Counted from the first letter of the stretch, positions 35,771 to 45,543 are shown. The stretch: DNA of 64,000 bases from JACKII01 sp041687435 (GCA_041687435.1 JAWLBX010000006.1:146651-210650), one strand, 5' to 3'. Notes: a model not told the origin generated them from the letters alone. Made by a program: numbers and translations.

Positions 35771-36400
35771 TCAATCGGCTTCACTCGGTGTGGGACGCCG
35801 CGCCACCACCTCATCGATGATGCCAAACGTCTTGGCTTCCTCGGCCGTCATGAAACGGTCGCGCTCCAGCGCTCCCTCGATTGTCTTCATGTCCTGGCCG
35901 GTGTGATGGACGTAAATCTCGTTGAGACGCTCGCGCAGCGATAGGATTTCGCGCGCGTGAATTTCGATATCGCTCGCCTGGCCGGAGAAGCCACCCGACG
36001 GCTGATGCACCATGACCCGCGCATTCGGCAGACAGTAGCGCTTGCCCGGAGCGCCCGCCGCCAGCAAAAGCGAGCCCATGCTGGCAGCCTGGCCGACGCA
36101 AACCGTCGATACGTCACAACGGATGTACTGCATCGTGTCATAGATCGCGAGGCCGGACGAGACGACGCCGCCCGGCGAGTTGATATAGAAGAAGATATCC
36201 TTCTTCGGATTTTCCGCTTCAAGGAACAGCAACTGCGCACAGACCAGACTGGCGACACCATCGTGCACCGGGCCTGTCAGAAAAATGATCCGCTCCCGCA
36301 GCAGGCGCGAGTAGATATCGTAGGCCCGCTCGCCGCGGTTGGTGGTTTCAACCACCATCGGCACGAGCGTATTCATTGAGGTATCGCGTGCGTCATGCAT
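35771..36400 (-). CDS. clpP: ATP-dependent Clp protease proteolytic subunit ClpP
   Basis: The protein has 209 residues from ATG 36400; ATG 36376 (MNTLVPMVVE) is a common alternative. The catalytic Ser lies in GQAASMGSLLLAAG and the His in ARVMVHQPSGG. The Asp is in the HHTGQDMKTIE region. It forms the tetradecameric chamber served by ClpX. It follows tig by 45 bases, giving the classical tig-clpP-clpX order. Confidence 0.97.
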   Translation of the reverse strand: MHDARDTSMNTLVPMVVETTNRGERAYDIYSRLLRERIIFLTGPVHDGVASLVCAQLLFLEAENPKKDIFFYINSPGGVVSSGLAIYDTMQYIRCDVSTVCVGQAASMGSLLLAAGAPGKRYCLPNARVMVHQPSGGFSGQASDIEIHAREILSLRERLNEIYVHHTGQDMKTIEGALERDRFMTAEEAKTFGIIDEVVARRPTPSEAD

Positions 36401-36445
36401 GGCAACGCCAGTCCTTTTGTCTTTGCGAGCGCCGGGTCTCCCGGC

Positions 36446-37810
36446 TTAGCTGGCCGCGTCCGCGGCGGACTCATCCGTCTTGGACTCCGCGTCCGGATCC
36501 TCCAGCAATTCCGCCGGCGGAACTTTCCGCACCTCGACCTTGGCCAACTCTAAAATGTAGTCGACAACCTTGTCTTCCAAGATCGGCGCCTGGAGCTGCC
36601 CCAACATCTGGGGATTTTCCATGTAGAATTTCTGTACCATTTCCTCCTGGCCGGGGAATTGGGCAGCCTGCTGGGCGATCGCGCCCTGCATATCCTGAGT
36701 GGTGACCTCAATATTGTTGCGGCGGCCGACCTCGGACAGCAGCAGACCGAGGCGCACACGGCGTTCCGCAACCTTCTGATATTCCGCGCGCAGTTCCTCG
36801 TCGGTCTTGCCTTCGCGCACGTCCTCGGCGTTCTCGCCTTCCAGTTGCTGCTGGAGTTCGTTCCATATGCCGTTGAATTCCGCCTCTACCAGCGACTGCG
36901 GCAGCGGAAAATCCTGCGCCTCGTCCAGCTTGTCAAACAGGTCGCGCTTTACCCGGTTGCGACCGGCGGTGCCGTACTCGCGTTCCATGGTCTCGCGCAG
37001 TTTGTTGCGCAGGTCTTCCAGATTCTCCGCACCGAATTGTTCGGCCAGTGCGTCGTTGACCTCGGCCGGCGCCAGTTCCTTCAGGGCCTTCACCGTCACC
37101 GCGAACGAGGCTTCCTTACCGGCGAGATGTTCTGCGCCATAGTCCTCCGGGAAGGTGATGATGACGGTCTTCTCATCACCCACGTTCAGGCCAACCAACT
37201 GCTCCTCGAAACCAGGGATGAACTGGCCGCTGCCGAGGGTCAATTCGTAATCCTCAGCCGCACCGCCGGGGAATTCCTCGCCATCGATGGAGCCAACGAA
37301 ATCAATAACGACCACATCGCCATCGGCCGACGGGCGCGCCTCTGTCACATCAATCCGCTCGCGCCGGCTCTCGGCCATACGACCAAGCGCTTCTTCGACC
37401 TCGCTATCGGGAATGTCCGGCTCCAGCTTGACGAGTTCCAGGGCAGAAAAGTCCATTGGCTCGATCTCGGGCAGAATTTCCGCCTTGATCGAGAATTTCA
37501 GGTCGCCGCCTTCCTCGTACTCGCCGATCATATCCACCTGCGGCTGGCCGGCCGGGCGAAGATCGCGGTCGTCAAGCGTGCTCTGAATGCCTTCGCGTAG
37601 TGCCTCGTCGAGGATTTCGCCGGTAACGGCGCGGCCGAAACGCTGGCGCAAAATCTTCATTGGCGCCTTGCCTGGACGGAAACCCGGCAGGTTCACCGTC
37701 GGCCCGAGTTCTTTCAGCTTCGCCTCGACCTTGTCATTGATCGTATCAGCCGCGATTACGCATTCGAACTCGCGCTTCAATCCTTCGTTTAGCGTCTCGG
37801 TGACCTGCAT
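36446..37810 (-). CDS. tig: Trigger factor
   Basis: The protein has 454 residues. The N-terminal ribosome-binding domain carries LPGFRPGKAPMKILRQRFG near residue 42. The central FKBP-type prolyl isomerase domain has GDVVVIDFVGSIDGEEFPGG, and the C-terminal chaperone arms are long and helical, ending in an acidic tail. It is a ribosome-bound chaperone for nascent chains. It starts 49 bases after tRNA-Leu. Confidence 0.96.
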   Translation of the reverse strand: MQVTETLNEGLKREFECVIAADTINDKVEAKLKELGPTVNLPGFRPGKAPMKILRQRFGRAVTGEILDEALREGIQSTLDDRDLRPAGQPQVDMIGEYEEGGDLKFSIKAEILPEIEPMDFSALELVKLEPDIPDSEVEEALGRMAESRRERIDVTEARPSADGDVVVIDFVGSIDGEEFPGGAAEDYELTLGSGQFIPGFEEQLVGLNVGDEKTVIITFPEDYGAEHLAGKEASFAVTVKALKELAPAEVNDALAEQFGAENLEDLRNKLRETMEREYGTAGRNRVKRDLFDKLDEAQDFPLPQSLVEAEFNGIWNELQQQLEGENAEDVREGKTDEELRAEYQKVAERRVRLGLLLSEVGRRNNIEVTTQDMQGAIAQQAAQFPGQEEMVQKFYMENPQMLGQLQAPILEDKVVDYILELAKVEVRKVPPAELLEDPDAESKTDESAADAAS

Positions 37811-37859
37811 GGGCTGCTCTTCAATGACCTCTGGAGATTACGGCGTGTACCTGCGGAAC

Positions 37860-37944
<85 letters not shown>

Positions 37945-38008
37945 ATTACGGAAGCGGGCCGAATACCGCACGAATGAACTCAGCGCAAGGAAGAAGGCGT
38001 AGGCCCCA

Positions 38009-40342
38009 TTAGCGCAGGCGATCGGTCAGCACTGCAGCGGCAGCGTCCAGGATCGCCTCGGCATCGAGACAGTGGGTGCGATAAAGGTCCGGGATGTCGC
38101 CAGACTGGCCGAATTGCTCGACACCCAGCGGCTTGATTGGCTGCTGCTGCACACTGCCCAGCCAGGAAAGCGTCGCGGGATGACCGTCGCAGATGCTGAC
38201 CAGAGCAGCGTCCTTGGTGAGTGCCCCCAAAATCTCGGCAATCCACGAATCGCGCCCCCGCCGGCGCCAGTCCCGATGCAGGCGGCTGGGTGAAGTGACG
38301 ACCAGAACACCGGCGCCGGGCGCGTCGTCCGCTAACTGATCGGCAGCTTCCAGCGCCTCCGGCAGGACCGCCCCCATGGCAATGATCGCCAGGTCGCAGT
38401 CGCCGGAAGGCTCGCGCAGCCAGTAACCGCCCCGCACCACCGCCTCCCCGTCGAGCGGCCGGTCAGGCTGGGCCAGAGTGCGGGTCGAAAGGCGCAGATA
38501 GACACTGCCGCCGTCCTCCGCCGCCTGCATATGACCGAAGCCCCAGTGCATGATTGCCGCCAACTCGTCCACATAGGCCGGCTCGAAATAGGCGAGGTTC
38601 GGCAAGCCCATGCCGATCAGTGGCGTTTCGATGGACTGGTGCGCCCCGCCTTCCGGCGCCAGCGTCAAGCCGGAAGGTGTCGCCACCACCATGAAGCGCG
38701 CATCCATGTATAGCGCATAGTTCAGCGCATCGAGGCCGCGCATGATGAACGGGTCGTAGAGCGTACCAATCGGCAGCAGCCGCTCCCCGAACAACGGGCC
38801 GGACAAACCCATGGCCGCCAGCATCAGGAACAAATTGTTCTCGGCGATGCCCAGCTCGATATGCTGGCCGCGCGGATCCATCGACCAGCGCTGGGCGCTG
38901 ACCACCTGCTCCTCGCGGAACACATCCACCCGGGGCTCGCGCGCGAAAATGCCCTTGGCATTGACCCAGCCGCCGAGGTTCGTGGACACGGTCACGTCCG
39001 GTGAGGTGGTAACGATTCGGTCGGCCAACGGCCCGCCGGCCCGCGCGATATCGGACAGGATGCGGCCGAAGCCTTCTTGTGTCGACAGGCGCGCCGCATC
39101 GGGCACCGGCAGCGAGGCCGGCAGGTCGATTTTGGCCGGATCGTGACGGCGGTGGGCGCCCCCATCCCGGAGGAAGGGAGAGGCCCTGATCAGGGATTCG
39201 AGAGCCGAACGGTCATCCTCGACGCCGGCGAACTTCTCCCACTCCTGCCCCTCCGGCACCCGCATCTGCGAGCGGAAAGCTTCCATCTGCGAATTGTTCA
39301 TGATGCCGGCGTGATTGTCCTTGTGGCCGGCGAATGGCAGATTGTTGCCCTTGATCGTGTAGGCGATGAAGCAGGTCGGCCGGTCCCAGTCGACGGTCTG
39401 AAACGCCTCAACCATCGCCGCCATGTCCTGCCCGGCCAGATTGGTCATCAGATTGGCGAGCGCGTCATCGTCGTATTTGGCCAACAATTCCGGAATGCCC
39501 GACACCTTGCCGATATCGCGCAGCACTTGTGCCCGCCAGGCCGCACCGCCTTTGTAAACCAGCGCAGAATATAGCGAGTTCGGACAATCGTCGATCCAGT
39601 CGCGCAGGGCATCGCCGCCAGGCTCGGCAAAGGCCGCCTGCAGCTTGCGGCCGTATTTCAGGGTGATGACATCCCAGCCCATCGCACTGAACAGCCCGTC
39701 GATCCGGCCGAACAGCCGGTCGGAGACGACCGCATCCAGCGATTGCCGGTTGTAGTCGATCAGCCACCAGACATTGCGGACATCATGCTTCCACCCCTCC
39801 AGCAAGGCCTCGAACACGTTGCCCTCGTCGAGTTCGGCGTCGCCGACGATGGCGACCATGCGACCCGGCTTGGCCTCCGGCTGCCATTTCATTTGCACGT
39901 AGTCCTGCACCAGTGCCGCAAAGCTGGTGAAGGCCGCGCCCAGGCCTACGGAGCCGGTGGAGACATCGACATCGTCCCCGTCCTTGGTGCGGGAGGGGTA
40001 GGATTGCGCGCCGCCCAGCGCCCGGAACCGTTCCAATTGGTCCTGGGACTGACGGCCCATCAGATACTGGATCGCGTGATAGGCGGGCGAGGCATGCGGC
40101 TTCACCGCCACCCTATCCTCAGGGGTCAGTTCCGAAAAATAGAGCGCCGTCAGCATGGTCGAGACGCTGGCAGACGATGCCTGATGCCCGCCGACCTTCA
40201 GCCCGTCCCGGCTCTCGCGTACATTGTTGGCGTGGTGGATCGTCCAGGAGGACAGCCAGAGCACCTTCTGCTCCAGCTGCTCCAACAGGGCGATATCGGC
40301 TTGGTTGGAACCGCGGGGTGCCCCAGCGTGCGTATCCGGCAT
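38009..40342 (-). CDS. Transketolase-like / homodimeric pyruvate dehydrogenase E1-type enzyme
   Basis: The protein has 777 residues from ATG 40342. Thiamine diphosphate binding is shown by GDAELDEGNVFEALLEG and the closing IDYNRQSLD. An AceE-like N-terminus has GHQASSASVSTMLTALYF, and the middle domain has EEQVVSAQRW and HIELGIAENN. The domain order is TPP, pyrimidine, C-terminal. It is about 100 residues shorter than E. coli AceE and belongs to the AceE/transketolase-like group. No E2 or E3 gene is nearby, so the substrate (pyruvate, 2-oxobutyrate or a sugar phosphate) is undecided. Confidence 0.85.
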   Translation of the reverse strand: MPDTHAGAPRGSNQADIALLEQLEQKVLWLSSWTIHHANNVRESRDGLKVGGHQASSASVSTMLTALYFSELTPEDRVAVKPHASPAYHAIQYLMGRQSQDQLERFRALGGAQSYPSRTKDGDDVDVSTGSVGLGAAFTSFAALVQDYVQMKWQPEAKPGRMVAIVGDAELDEGNVFEALLEGWKHDVRNVWWLIDYNRQSLDAVVSDRLFGRIDGLFSAMGWDVITLKYGRKLQAAFAEPGGDALRDWIDDCPNSLYSALVYKGGAAWRAQVLRDIGKVSGIPELLAKYDDDALANLMTNLAGQDMAAMVEAFQTVDWDRPTCFIAYTIKGNNLPFAGHKDNHAGIMNNSQMEAFRSQMRVPEGQEWEKFAGVEDDRSALESLIRASPFLRDGGAHRRHDPAKIDLPASLPVPDAARLSTQEGFGRILSDIARAGGPLADRIVTTSPDVTVSTNLGGWVNAKGIFAREPRVDVFREEQVVSAQRWSMDPRGQHIELGIAENNLFLMLAAMGLSGPLFGERLLPIGTLYDPFIMRGLDALNYALYMDARFMVVATPSGLTLAPEGGAHQSIETPLIGMGLPNLAYFEPAYVDELAAIMHWGFGHMQAAEDGGSVYLRLSTRTLAQPDRPLDGEAVVRGGYWLREPSGDCDLAIIAMGAVLPEALEAADQLADDAPGAGVLVVTSPSRLHRDWRRRGRDSWIAEILGALTKDAALVSICDGHPATLSWLGSVQQQPIKPLGVEQFGQSGDIPDLYRTHCLDAEAILDAAAAVLTDRLR

Positions 40343-40441
40343 GGTCAATCTCCAGCGTGCGTCGTGCCGGTTGTAACACACCGTTCCGTTCCGAACACCG
40401 GCAGTTGGAGCACACCCAACGAAGGTCGAGGCATGCTGCAG

Positions 40442-41416
40442 TCAGCCGCCGGCAACTCCTTGCGCGTTCACATAAAGCGCATAGACAGACTGGCTCGCCG
40501 CCATGAACAGCCGGTTGCGGTCCCGACCGCCGAAACAGACGTTGGCGCAGCGCTCCGGCAGATGGATATGGCCGATGGCAGCGCCATCCGGCGCAAACAC
40601 ACGCACACCGTCCAGTTCCGGCGTGCCCATACCCCAGCCGCACCAGAGATTGCCGTCCGTGTCGCAGCGCATGCCGTCTGGCGTGCCACCCGGCCCGGCG
40701 TCGATGTGCACCCGGCGGGTAGACTTCTGCACGCTCCGGCCGTCGCTGGACATGTCATACGCGAGAATCGTACGGGTCGGCGTGGAGCGGCTGGCGACGA
40801 TGTAGAGAATGCTCTCGTCGGGTGAGAAGCAGAGGCCATTGGGGCCGTCGATATCGTCGGCAACAACCGTCATCCGCCCGGTTTCGGGGTCGAGGCGGTA
40901 GACCGCCCAGGTCAGCTCGCTCTCCGCTCTCTGTCCTTCATAGATCCCCATGATGCCGAAATAGGGGTCGGTGAACCAGACCGAGCCATCCGACTTTACC
41001 ACCACGTCATTAGGGGAGTTCAGCCGCTTGCCCTGGTAGCTGTCGGCCAGCACCGTAATCCTGCCGTCATACTCCGTGCGGGTGACGCGGCGCCCATGCT
41101 CGCACGTGACAAGCCGCCCCTGCCGGTCGCGCGTGTTGCCGTTCGCCCAGTTGGAGGGCTTGCGGTACACGCTGGTCTCGCCCGTTTCCTCCTCCCATTT
41201 CAGGATGCGCTGGTTCGGAATGTCGCTCCACAGCAGATAGCGCCCGTCGCCAAACCAAACCGGCCCTTCCGCCCAGCGGCAGCCGGTGTAAAGACGTTCG
41301 ACCGCGGCGGAGAAAATGCGGATCGGGGCAAATCGCTCGTCCAGAACTTCGACCGCGGGGTCGGGATAGCGGGGAAAATCGCGCCAGCCGGCGGAAGCTG
41401 GGTATTCGGTGGGCAT
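40442..41416 (-). CDS. SMP-30/gluconolactonase family protein
   Basis: The protein has 324 residues of the six-bladed beta-propeller type. Metal-site residues expected in the family are visible: Glu in RWAEGPVWF, Asn in LNSPNDVVV, Asn in DGPNGLCFS and Asp in GGTPDGMRCD. No signal peptide is seen. The family hydrolyses lactones or related esters; the actual substrate is unknown. It lies about 100 bases downstream of the rhodanese gene and upstream of the transketolase-like gene on the same strand. Confidence 0.88.
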   Translation of the reverse strand: MPTEYPASAGWRDFPRYPDPAVEVLDERFAPIRIFSAAVERLYTGCRWAEGPVWFGDGRYLLWSDIPNQRILKWEEETGETSVYRKPSNWANGNTRDRQGRLVTCEHGRRVTRTEYDGRITVLADSYQGKRLNSPNDVVVKSDGSVWFTDPYFGIMGIYEGQRAESELTWAVYRLDPETGRMTVVADDIDGPNGLCFSPDESILYIVASRSTPTRTILAYDMSSDGRSVQKSTRRVHIDAGPGGTPDGMRCDTDGNLWCGWGMGTPELDGVRVFAPDGAAIGHIHLPERCANVCFGGRDRNRLFMAASQSVYALYVNAQGVAGG

Positions 41417-41502
41417 GGGCGTATTCCTTGATCATTCTTGGTTGACGGCAAATCCTATCAGACCGTTCGCCTGTCTGAGTAGCCTTTGCGGCCGAGCGCG
41501 TC

Positions 41503-42354
41503 TCAGTCGGGCAGGACAATCTGCGAATCGTCCCGATTGCCCCACTCGCCCCAGGAGCCAACATAGTTGCGCACCTTCGGATAGCCGAGTGCCGTCAGTA
41601 CCAGAAGCGTGCTGGCCGAGCGGTAGCCGCCCTGGCAGAAGGTGATCACCGTCTTGTCCGGTATCACGCCCTGCGATTCGTAGAGCGCCCGCATCTCGTC
41701 CGCCGGGCGGAAGGCGCCGTGTTCGTCCAGGTGATCCCGCCAGAACACATGCACCGCGCCCGGGACGGTGCCGACCCGCCGCGCGCGCTTTTCCGTGCCC
41801 TCGTGCTCGGAGCGGCGGCGCACGTCCAGGATGACTGTGTTCTCGTCACCGATGGCGTTGGCAACGTCGAAGCGCGTCGCCAGAAACTCCAGCCGCCGGC
41901 CGGCCGCGAACGGCGGCGGGGTCGGCGGCGCCTTGGCCGGATCGACCGGCGCTTCCGCCTCGCCCACCCGCACCAGCGGCTGACCGGCTGCGAACCAAGC
42001 ATTGCTGCCGCCATCCAGCAGCCTGACATCCGGATGGTCCAGCACCGTCAGCAGCCAGACGGCACGGGCCGCCCGCTCGCCGCTTTCGTGGTCGTAGACG
42101 ACCACCGGCCGCTCCCGCGACACGCCCCGCGCACCGAACGGCCCCTGAAACATCGCCAGAAACGCCTCCAGCGGTTCCGGTGCGGAGTTGTTGAGACTGA
42201 AGCCGTAGATGTCGAGATGCTTCGCCCCGGCAATATGCCCGAACGCGAAATCGTCCGCCGGGCGCAGGTCGAGAACGGTCACGTCCTGCCGAACGCTGGC
42301 CAGTTCACTGGCGGAAATCAGGTGGCGGCGGTCGGGGTAGCGGTCGATGCTCAT
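41503..42354 (-). CDS. Sulfurtransferase with two rhodanese domains
   Basis: The protein has 283 residues. The N-terminal inactive rhodanese repeat (VTVLDLRPADDFAFGHIAGA) is followed by a C-terminal active one with TVILDVRRRSEHEG and the active-site loop FCQGGYRSAST, which has the sulfur-carrying Cys. Overall architecture is that of thiosulfate or 3-mercaptopyruvate sulfurtransferases, but CQGGYR differs from the CGSGVT and CRKGVT loops of these enzymes, so the donor is uncertain. It is cytoplasmic with no signal. Confidence 0.88.
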   Translation of the reverse strand: MSIDRYPDRRHLISASELASVRQDVTVLDLRPADDFAFGHIAGAKHLDIYGFSLNNSAPEPLEAFLAMFQGPFGARGVSRERPVVVYDHESGERAARAVWLLTVLDHPDVRLLDGGSNAWFAAGQPLVRVGEAEAPVDPAKAPPTPPPFAAGRRLEFLATRFDVANAIGDENTVILDVRRRSEHEGTEKRARRVGTVPGAVHVFWRDHLDEHGAFRPADEMRALYESQGVIPDKTVITFCQGGYRSASTLLVLTALGYPKVRNYVGSWGEWGNRDDSQIVLPD

Positions 42355-42485
42355 GCGCTTGTCCTCCTGGCAGTCTCAGCGTACCCGCGCGATCACATGT
42401 TCGGCAAAGTTTTGGAAATTCTCGCGGATGCGGGTTACCCGCAACGCGGATCAACTCCGGTGTGATGAAGCGGCGTTCAGCCAAC

Positions 42486-42513
42486 TTGGCAGTCTCGGCA
42501 AAGCATCTATATT
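42486..42513 (+). promoter_or_regulatory. Sigma70-type promoter for the oxygenase gene
   Basis: TTGGCA (42486-42491) and TATATT (42508-42513) are separated by 16 bases, five of six matches at both boxes. The start would be near 42520, leaving a leader of about 158 bases before ATG 42678. The 323-base gap 42355-42677 shows nothing else I can name. Confidence 0.5.
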
Positions 42514-42677
42514 CCGTTCACGTGCATTACAGTTCATCGTACCAGTTGCAAGCATGAGTAGATTTTACGGGCCGATCCAAAATTTCATCATCCGTGATCC
42601 CGTTGAAACGCGGTTATTGCCACCAACGCGGAAGGGCTCGTGCGCACTGGCGCCTAGAGTGAAATGGAGACAAGCAG

Positions 42678-43799
42678 ATGCCTGAGTATGTCCGCTTGCT
42701 GCCGGGCGACCCTGCTCCATACTTCCGGCAGCGCACACCCGCAAATCCCGACTTTTCTTTTGATTCAATTGCCGGCCGCTACATCGTGCTCTGCTTCTTC
42801 GGTACCGCAGGCTCCCCACCGGCACAGGCAGCACTGAAGTCCGTGCATTCCCGGCCGGACCTGTTTGATGACGCAACGGCAAGTTTTTTCGGCGTTAGTT
42901 GTGATCCTGCCGACGAGGAACAGGGACGCGTTGGCGACCGGTATCCTGGCTATCGGGTTTATTGGGATTTCGACCGAAGCGTCAGCCGTCTGTTCGGTGC
43001 GGCGGCCCACACCGCCGGCCCCGACCCGCACCGTGCACCATACCGCTGCCTTTGGTTCCTCCTTAACCCAGGGTTACGGGTCATGCATGTGGTCCCGTTC
43101 GAGCGAAATGGCGGCGATATCGACAAGATCATGACGATCCTGGCGGAATTGCCTCCGCCCGATCGCTATCTTGGCTTCGAGGTTAAGGCGCCGGTTATTC
43201 TGATGCCGGACGTGTTCGAACCGGCCTTGCGCCAGCGCTTGATCGACACCTACGAAGCGCATGGCGGCAAGGAGTCCGGCTTCATGCGTGAGCAAGATGG
43301 CAAGACGGTCACCGTTACCGACTATCGCCACAAACGACGCACCGACTGCGAAATCACGGACCCAACCCTGCGTGGGATCATCCAAACCCGCATTCACCGC
43401 CGCATCGTGCCCGAGATAGCAAAAGTACATCATTTCCAGGCAACGCGGATGGAACGCTATATCGTCGGCTGCTATGCTGCTGCGGACGGTGGTCATTTCC
43501 GCCCGCACCGCGACAATACGACGAAGGGTACTGCACACCGGCGCTTTGCAGTCTCGATCAATCTCAACGCAGACTATGAGGGCGGCGACTTGAGCTTTCC
43601 CGAGTACGGCCCGCACCAATTCCGGCCACCGCCCGGCGGCGCAGTCGTTTTCTCTTGCTCGTTGCTGCATGCGGTTTCACGCGTCACGAGCGGCAAACGC
43701 TATGCGTTCCTGCCCTTTCTCTATGACGACTCCGCCGCCGTGCTGCGGGAACAAAACAATCCGCATTTGGCAGCAACCGTCCCAGCCTATCGCAGGTAG
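42678..43799 (+). CDS. Peroxiredoxin-like / 2OG-Fe(II) prolyl-hydroxylase-type fusion
   Basis: The protein has 373 residues from ATG 42678 with GGAG upstream. Residues 1 to about 160 have the AhpC/TSA thioredoxin fold pattern (GDPAPYF, then IVLCFFGTAG), but the peroxidatic Cys position in FFGTAGSPPAQ is not Cys. Residues ~170-350 are a 2-oxoglutarate Fe(II) dioxygenase: H277-x-D279 in HFRPHRDN, distal H331 in LLHAVS, and R341 ten residues later for 2-oxoglutarate, plus EGGDLSFPE. The oxygenase site is complete while the peroxiredoxin site looks inactive. The substrate is unknown. It stands alone on the plus strand between two leftward genes. Confidence 0.88.
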   Translation: MPEYVRLLPGDPAPYFRQRTPANPDFSFDSIAGRYIVLCFFGTAGSPPAQAALKSVHSRPDLFDDATASFFGVSCDPADEEQGRVGDRYPGYRVYWDFDRSVSRLFGAAAHTAGPDPHRAPYRCLWFLLNPGLRVMHVVPFERNGGDIDKIMTILAELPPPDRYLGFEVKAPVILMPDVFEPALRQRLIDTYEAHGGKESGFMREQDGKTVTVTDYRHKRRTDCEITDPTLRGIIQTRIHRRIVPEIAKVHHFQATRMERYIVGCYAAADGGHFRPHRDNTTKGTAHRRFAVSINLNADYEGGDLSFPEYGPHQFRPPPGGAVVFSCSLLHAVSRVTSGKRYAFLPFLYDDSAAVLREQNNPHLAATVPAYRR

Positions 43800-43814
43800 T
43801 CGGAAGTAACGGCG

Positions 43815-44486
43815 TTAGCTGCTCACCGCCAGCCGCTCCGCCCGATAGGCGTGCTCGATCACGCGCCCGGTCTTTGGGTCGCCCAGCTTCATCTGGAACA
43901 GGTCGCCGCCCCGAATGCCGCCATGCACCGGCAACGTGCCGAGCGGCATGGCCCAGCCAGCGGGCAGTTCGCCCGCCCCGCAGGCGCCGCGCACGATTTC
44001 CAGCGGCGGCAGCATCGCGGTGCAATCGCCATCCTGATAGATTGCGCCATCCTGCCAGCTTTGCAGGGTGAGCGAATCCCAGCGGTCGGCCACATCGCGG
44101 AACCACCAGGCGGCGCGCGCTACCGGCTTTTGGCATAACTGCTTCGACAACTGGACCGAATGGGCTTCCGCCACCCGGTCGGTGTGGTCGCTGGCGAGCG
44201 TCACCAGCATGCCGCGCGGCGTGCCAACCAGCATGGCCTCCACCTCCCCCGAAGAGCCGTCGCCGACGACCTGGATCGTATCGCCTTGCGTCAGCAGCGA
44301 GGCGCTGAGCGGGTAGAAGACCGGCGTCGAGGTCGGCGGTGCGACGCCCAGTTCCTGCAACTCGTCGATGTGTTCCTGCAACTTGGCCTTGTCGCGGCCG
44401 GTCCAGCCGGCGATCACCAGCCGGTCGACGGCCAACGGCAGGCGCTCGATCGCACCATCGGCGGCGGTAATGGCAAAACTCAACAT
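43815..44486 (-). CDS. DUF2848 family protein
   Basis: The protein has 223 residues from ATG 44486. IAGWTGRDKAKLQEHIDEL near residue 25 and TLASDHTDRVAEAHSVQLSKQ near 90 are the recognisable DUF2848 segments. It resembles the fumarylacetoacetate-hydrolase-like superfamily in outline (VHGGIRGGDLFQM), which would suggest C-C or C-O bond hydrolysis, but no function is established. It is divergent from the SMP-30/NMO/lyase operon with 85 bases between, so a shared promoter region is likely. Confidence 0.82.
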   Translation of the reverse strand: MLSFAITAADGAIERLPLAVDRLVIAGWTGRDKAKLQEHIDELQELGVAPPTSTPVFYPLSASLLTQGDTIQVVGDGSSGEVEAMLVGTPRGMLVTLASDHTDRVAEAHSVQLSKQLCQKPVARAAWWFRDVADRWDSLTLQSWQDGAIYQDGDCTAMLPPLEIVRGACGAGELPAGWAMPLGTLPVHGGIRGGDLFQMKLGDPKTGRVIEHAYRAERLAVSS

Positions 44487-44571
44487 CTGGACTCTCGCTC
44501 CTCGGCAATCGTTCAGCCTATAGTGCATTCCAGACACACAAAACGCCAAGCCCCAAGAGGAACGCCACATC

Positions 44572-45525
44572 ATGGTTCAGCACATTACCTCCCCCGCTCC
44601 AGAGACGCGCGTCATCACCACCGGCCTGCGCTTTCCGGAAGGCCCGATCGCCATGCCGGACGGTTCGGTCATCCTGGTGGAGATTGAGCGCGGCACACTC
44701 ACCCGCTGCAACCCGGACGGCTCGACCGAGGTGATCGCCGAGACCGGCGGCGGCCCGAATGGCGCGGCCATGGGGCCGGATGGCCGTGTGTACATCTGCA
44801 ACAATGGCGGCTTCAAATGGCACTATGGCGAGGATGGCGGCATGCGCTCCATCGCCCAGGCCGATGATTACAAGGGCGGCTCGATTCAGGCGGTCGACCT
44901 GAAAACCGGCAAGGTCGAGACGCTCTACACCCATTGCGGCGAGGTGCAGCTGCGCGGGCCGAACGATATCGTGTTCGATAGCCAGGGCGGCATGTACTTC
45001 ACCGACCTCGGCAAGACGCGGGAGCGCGACTGGGACCGCACCGGCATCTACTACGCCAAGGCCGACGGCAGCCACATTACCGAGATCGCCTACCCGCTGA
45101 TCACGCCGAACGGAACCAGCCTCTCGCCCGACGAAAAGACGCTGTATGTGGCCGAGACCTGGACCGGCCGGCTGTGGGCGTTCGATCTGGAATCGCCGGG
45201 CGTGGTGAAAAAACAACCCTGGCCGGTGCCGCACGGCGGCCGCCTCGTCGCCAATACGCAAGGCTTCCGCAATTTCGACAGTCTGGCGGTGGAGGCCGAC
45301 GGCCGCATCTGCATCGCCACCCTGTTCGACCCTGGCATTACCGTGATGACGCCGGACGGCTCCAGCGTCGAGCACGTGCCGATGCCGGGCGACCCCTATT
45401 GCACCAACATCTGTTTCGGCGGGGCGGACCTGAAAACCGCGTTCATCACCCAGAGCTATTATGGAAAGCTGGTCGCCGTCGATTGGCCCCGACCTGGCTT
45501 GGCGCTGAACTTTCTGAACAAATAA
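44572..45525 (+). CDS. SMP-30/gluconolactonase family protein (second copy)
   Basis: The protein has 317 residues, beta-propeller. Expected metal residues are Glu in LRFPEGPIAM, Asn in RGPNDIVFD, Asn in ITPNGTSLS and Asp in NFDSLAVEA. It is clearly different from the copy at 40442-41416 in sequence between motifs, so it is not a recent duplicate. It is first in a tight three-gene plus-strand operon with a nitronate monooxygenase 18 bases downstream and a CoA-ester lyase after that. A catabolic role on a lactone intermediate is inferred. Confidence 0.88.
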   Translation: MVQHITSPAPETRVITTGLRFPEGPIAMPDGSVILVEIERGTLTRCNPDGSTEVIAETGGGPNGAAMGPDGRVYICNNGGFKWHYGEDGGMRSIAQADDYKGGSIQAVDLKTGKVETLYTHCGEVQLRGPNDIVFDSQGGMYFTDLGKTRERDWDRTGIYYAKADGSHITEIAYPLITPNGTSLSPDEKTLYVAETWTGRLWAFDLESPGVVKKQPWPVPHGGRLVANTQGFRNFDSLAVEADGRICIATLFDPGITVMTPDGSSVEHVPMPGDPYCTNICFGGADLKTAFITQSYYGKLVAVDWPRPGLALNFLNK

Positions 45526-45543
45526 GGGAGGATCACCGCCACG

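Noticed and set aside
36431..36445. GCCGGG/CCCGGC hairpin after tig as a terminator
   Set aside because: It is a short stem with no T-run on the minus strand, lying at the tig stop just before clpP; cotranscription is more likely.
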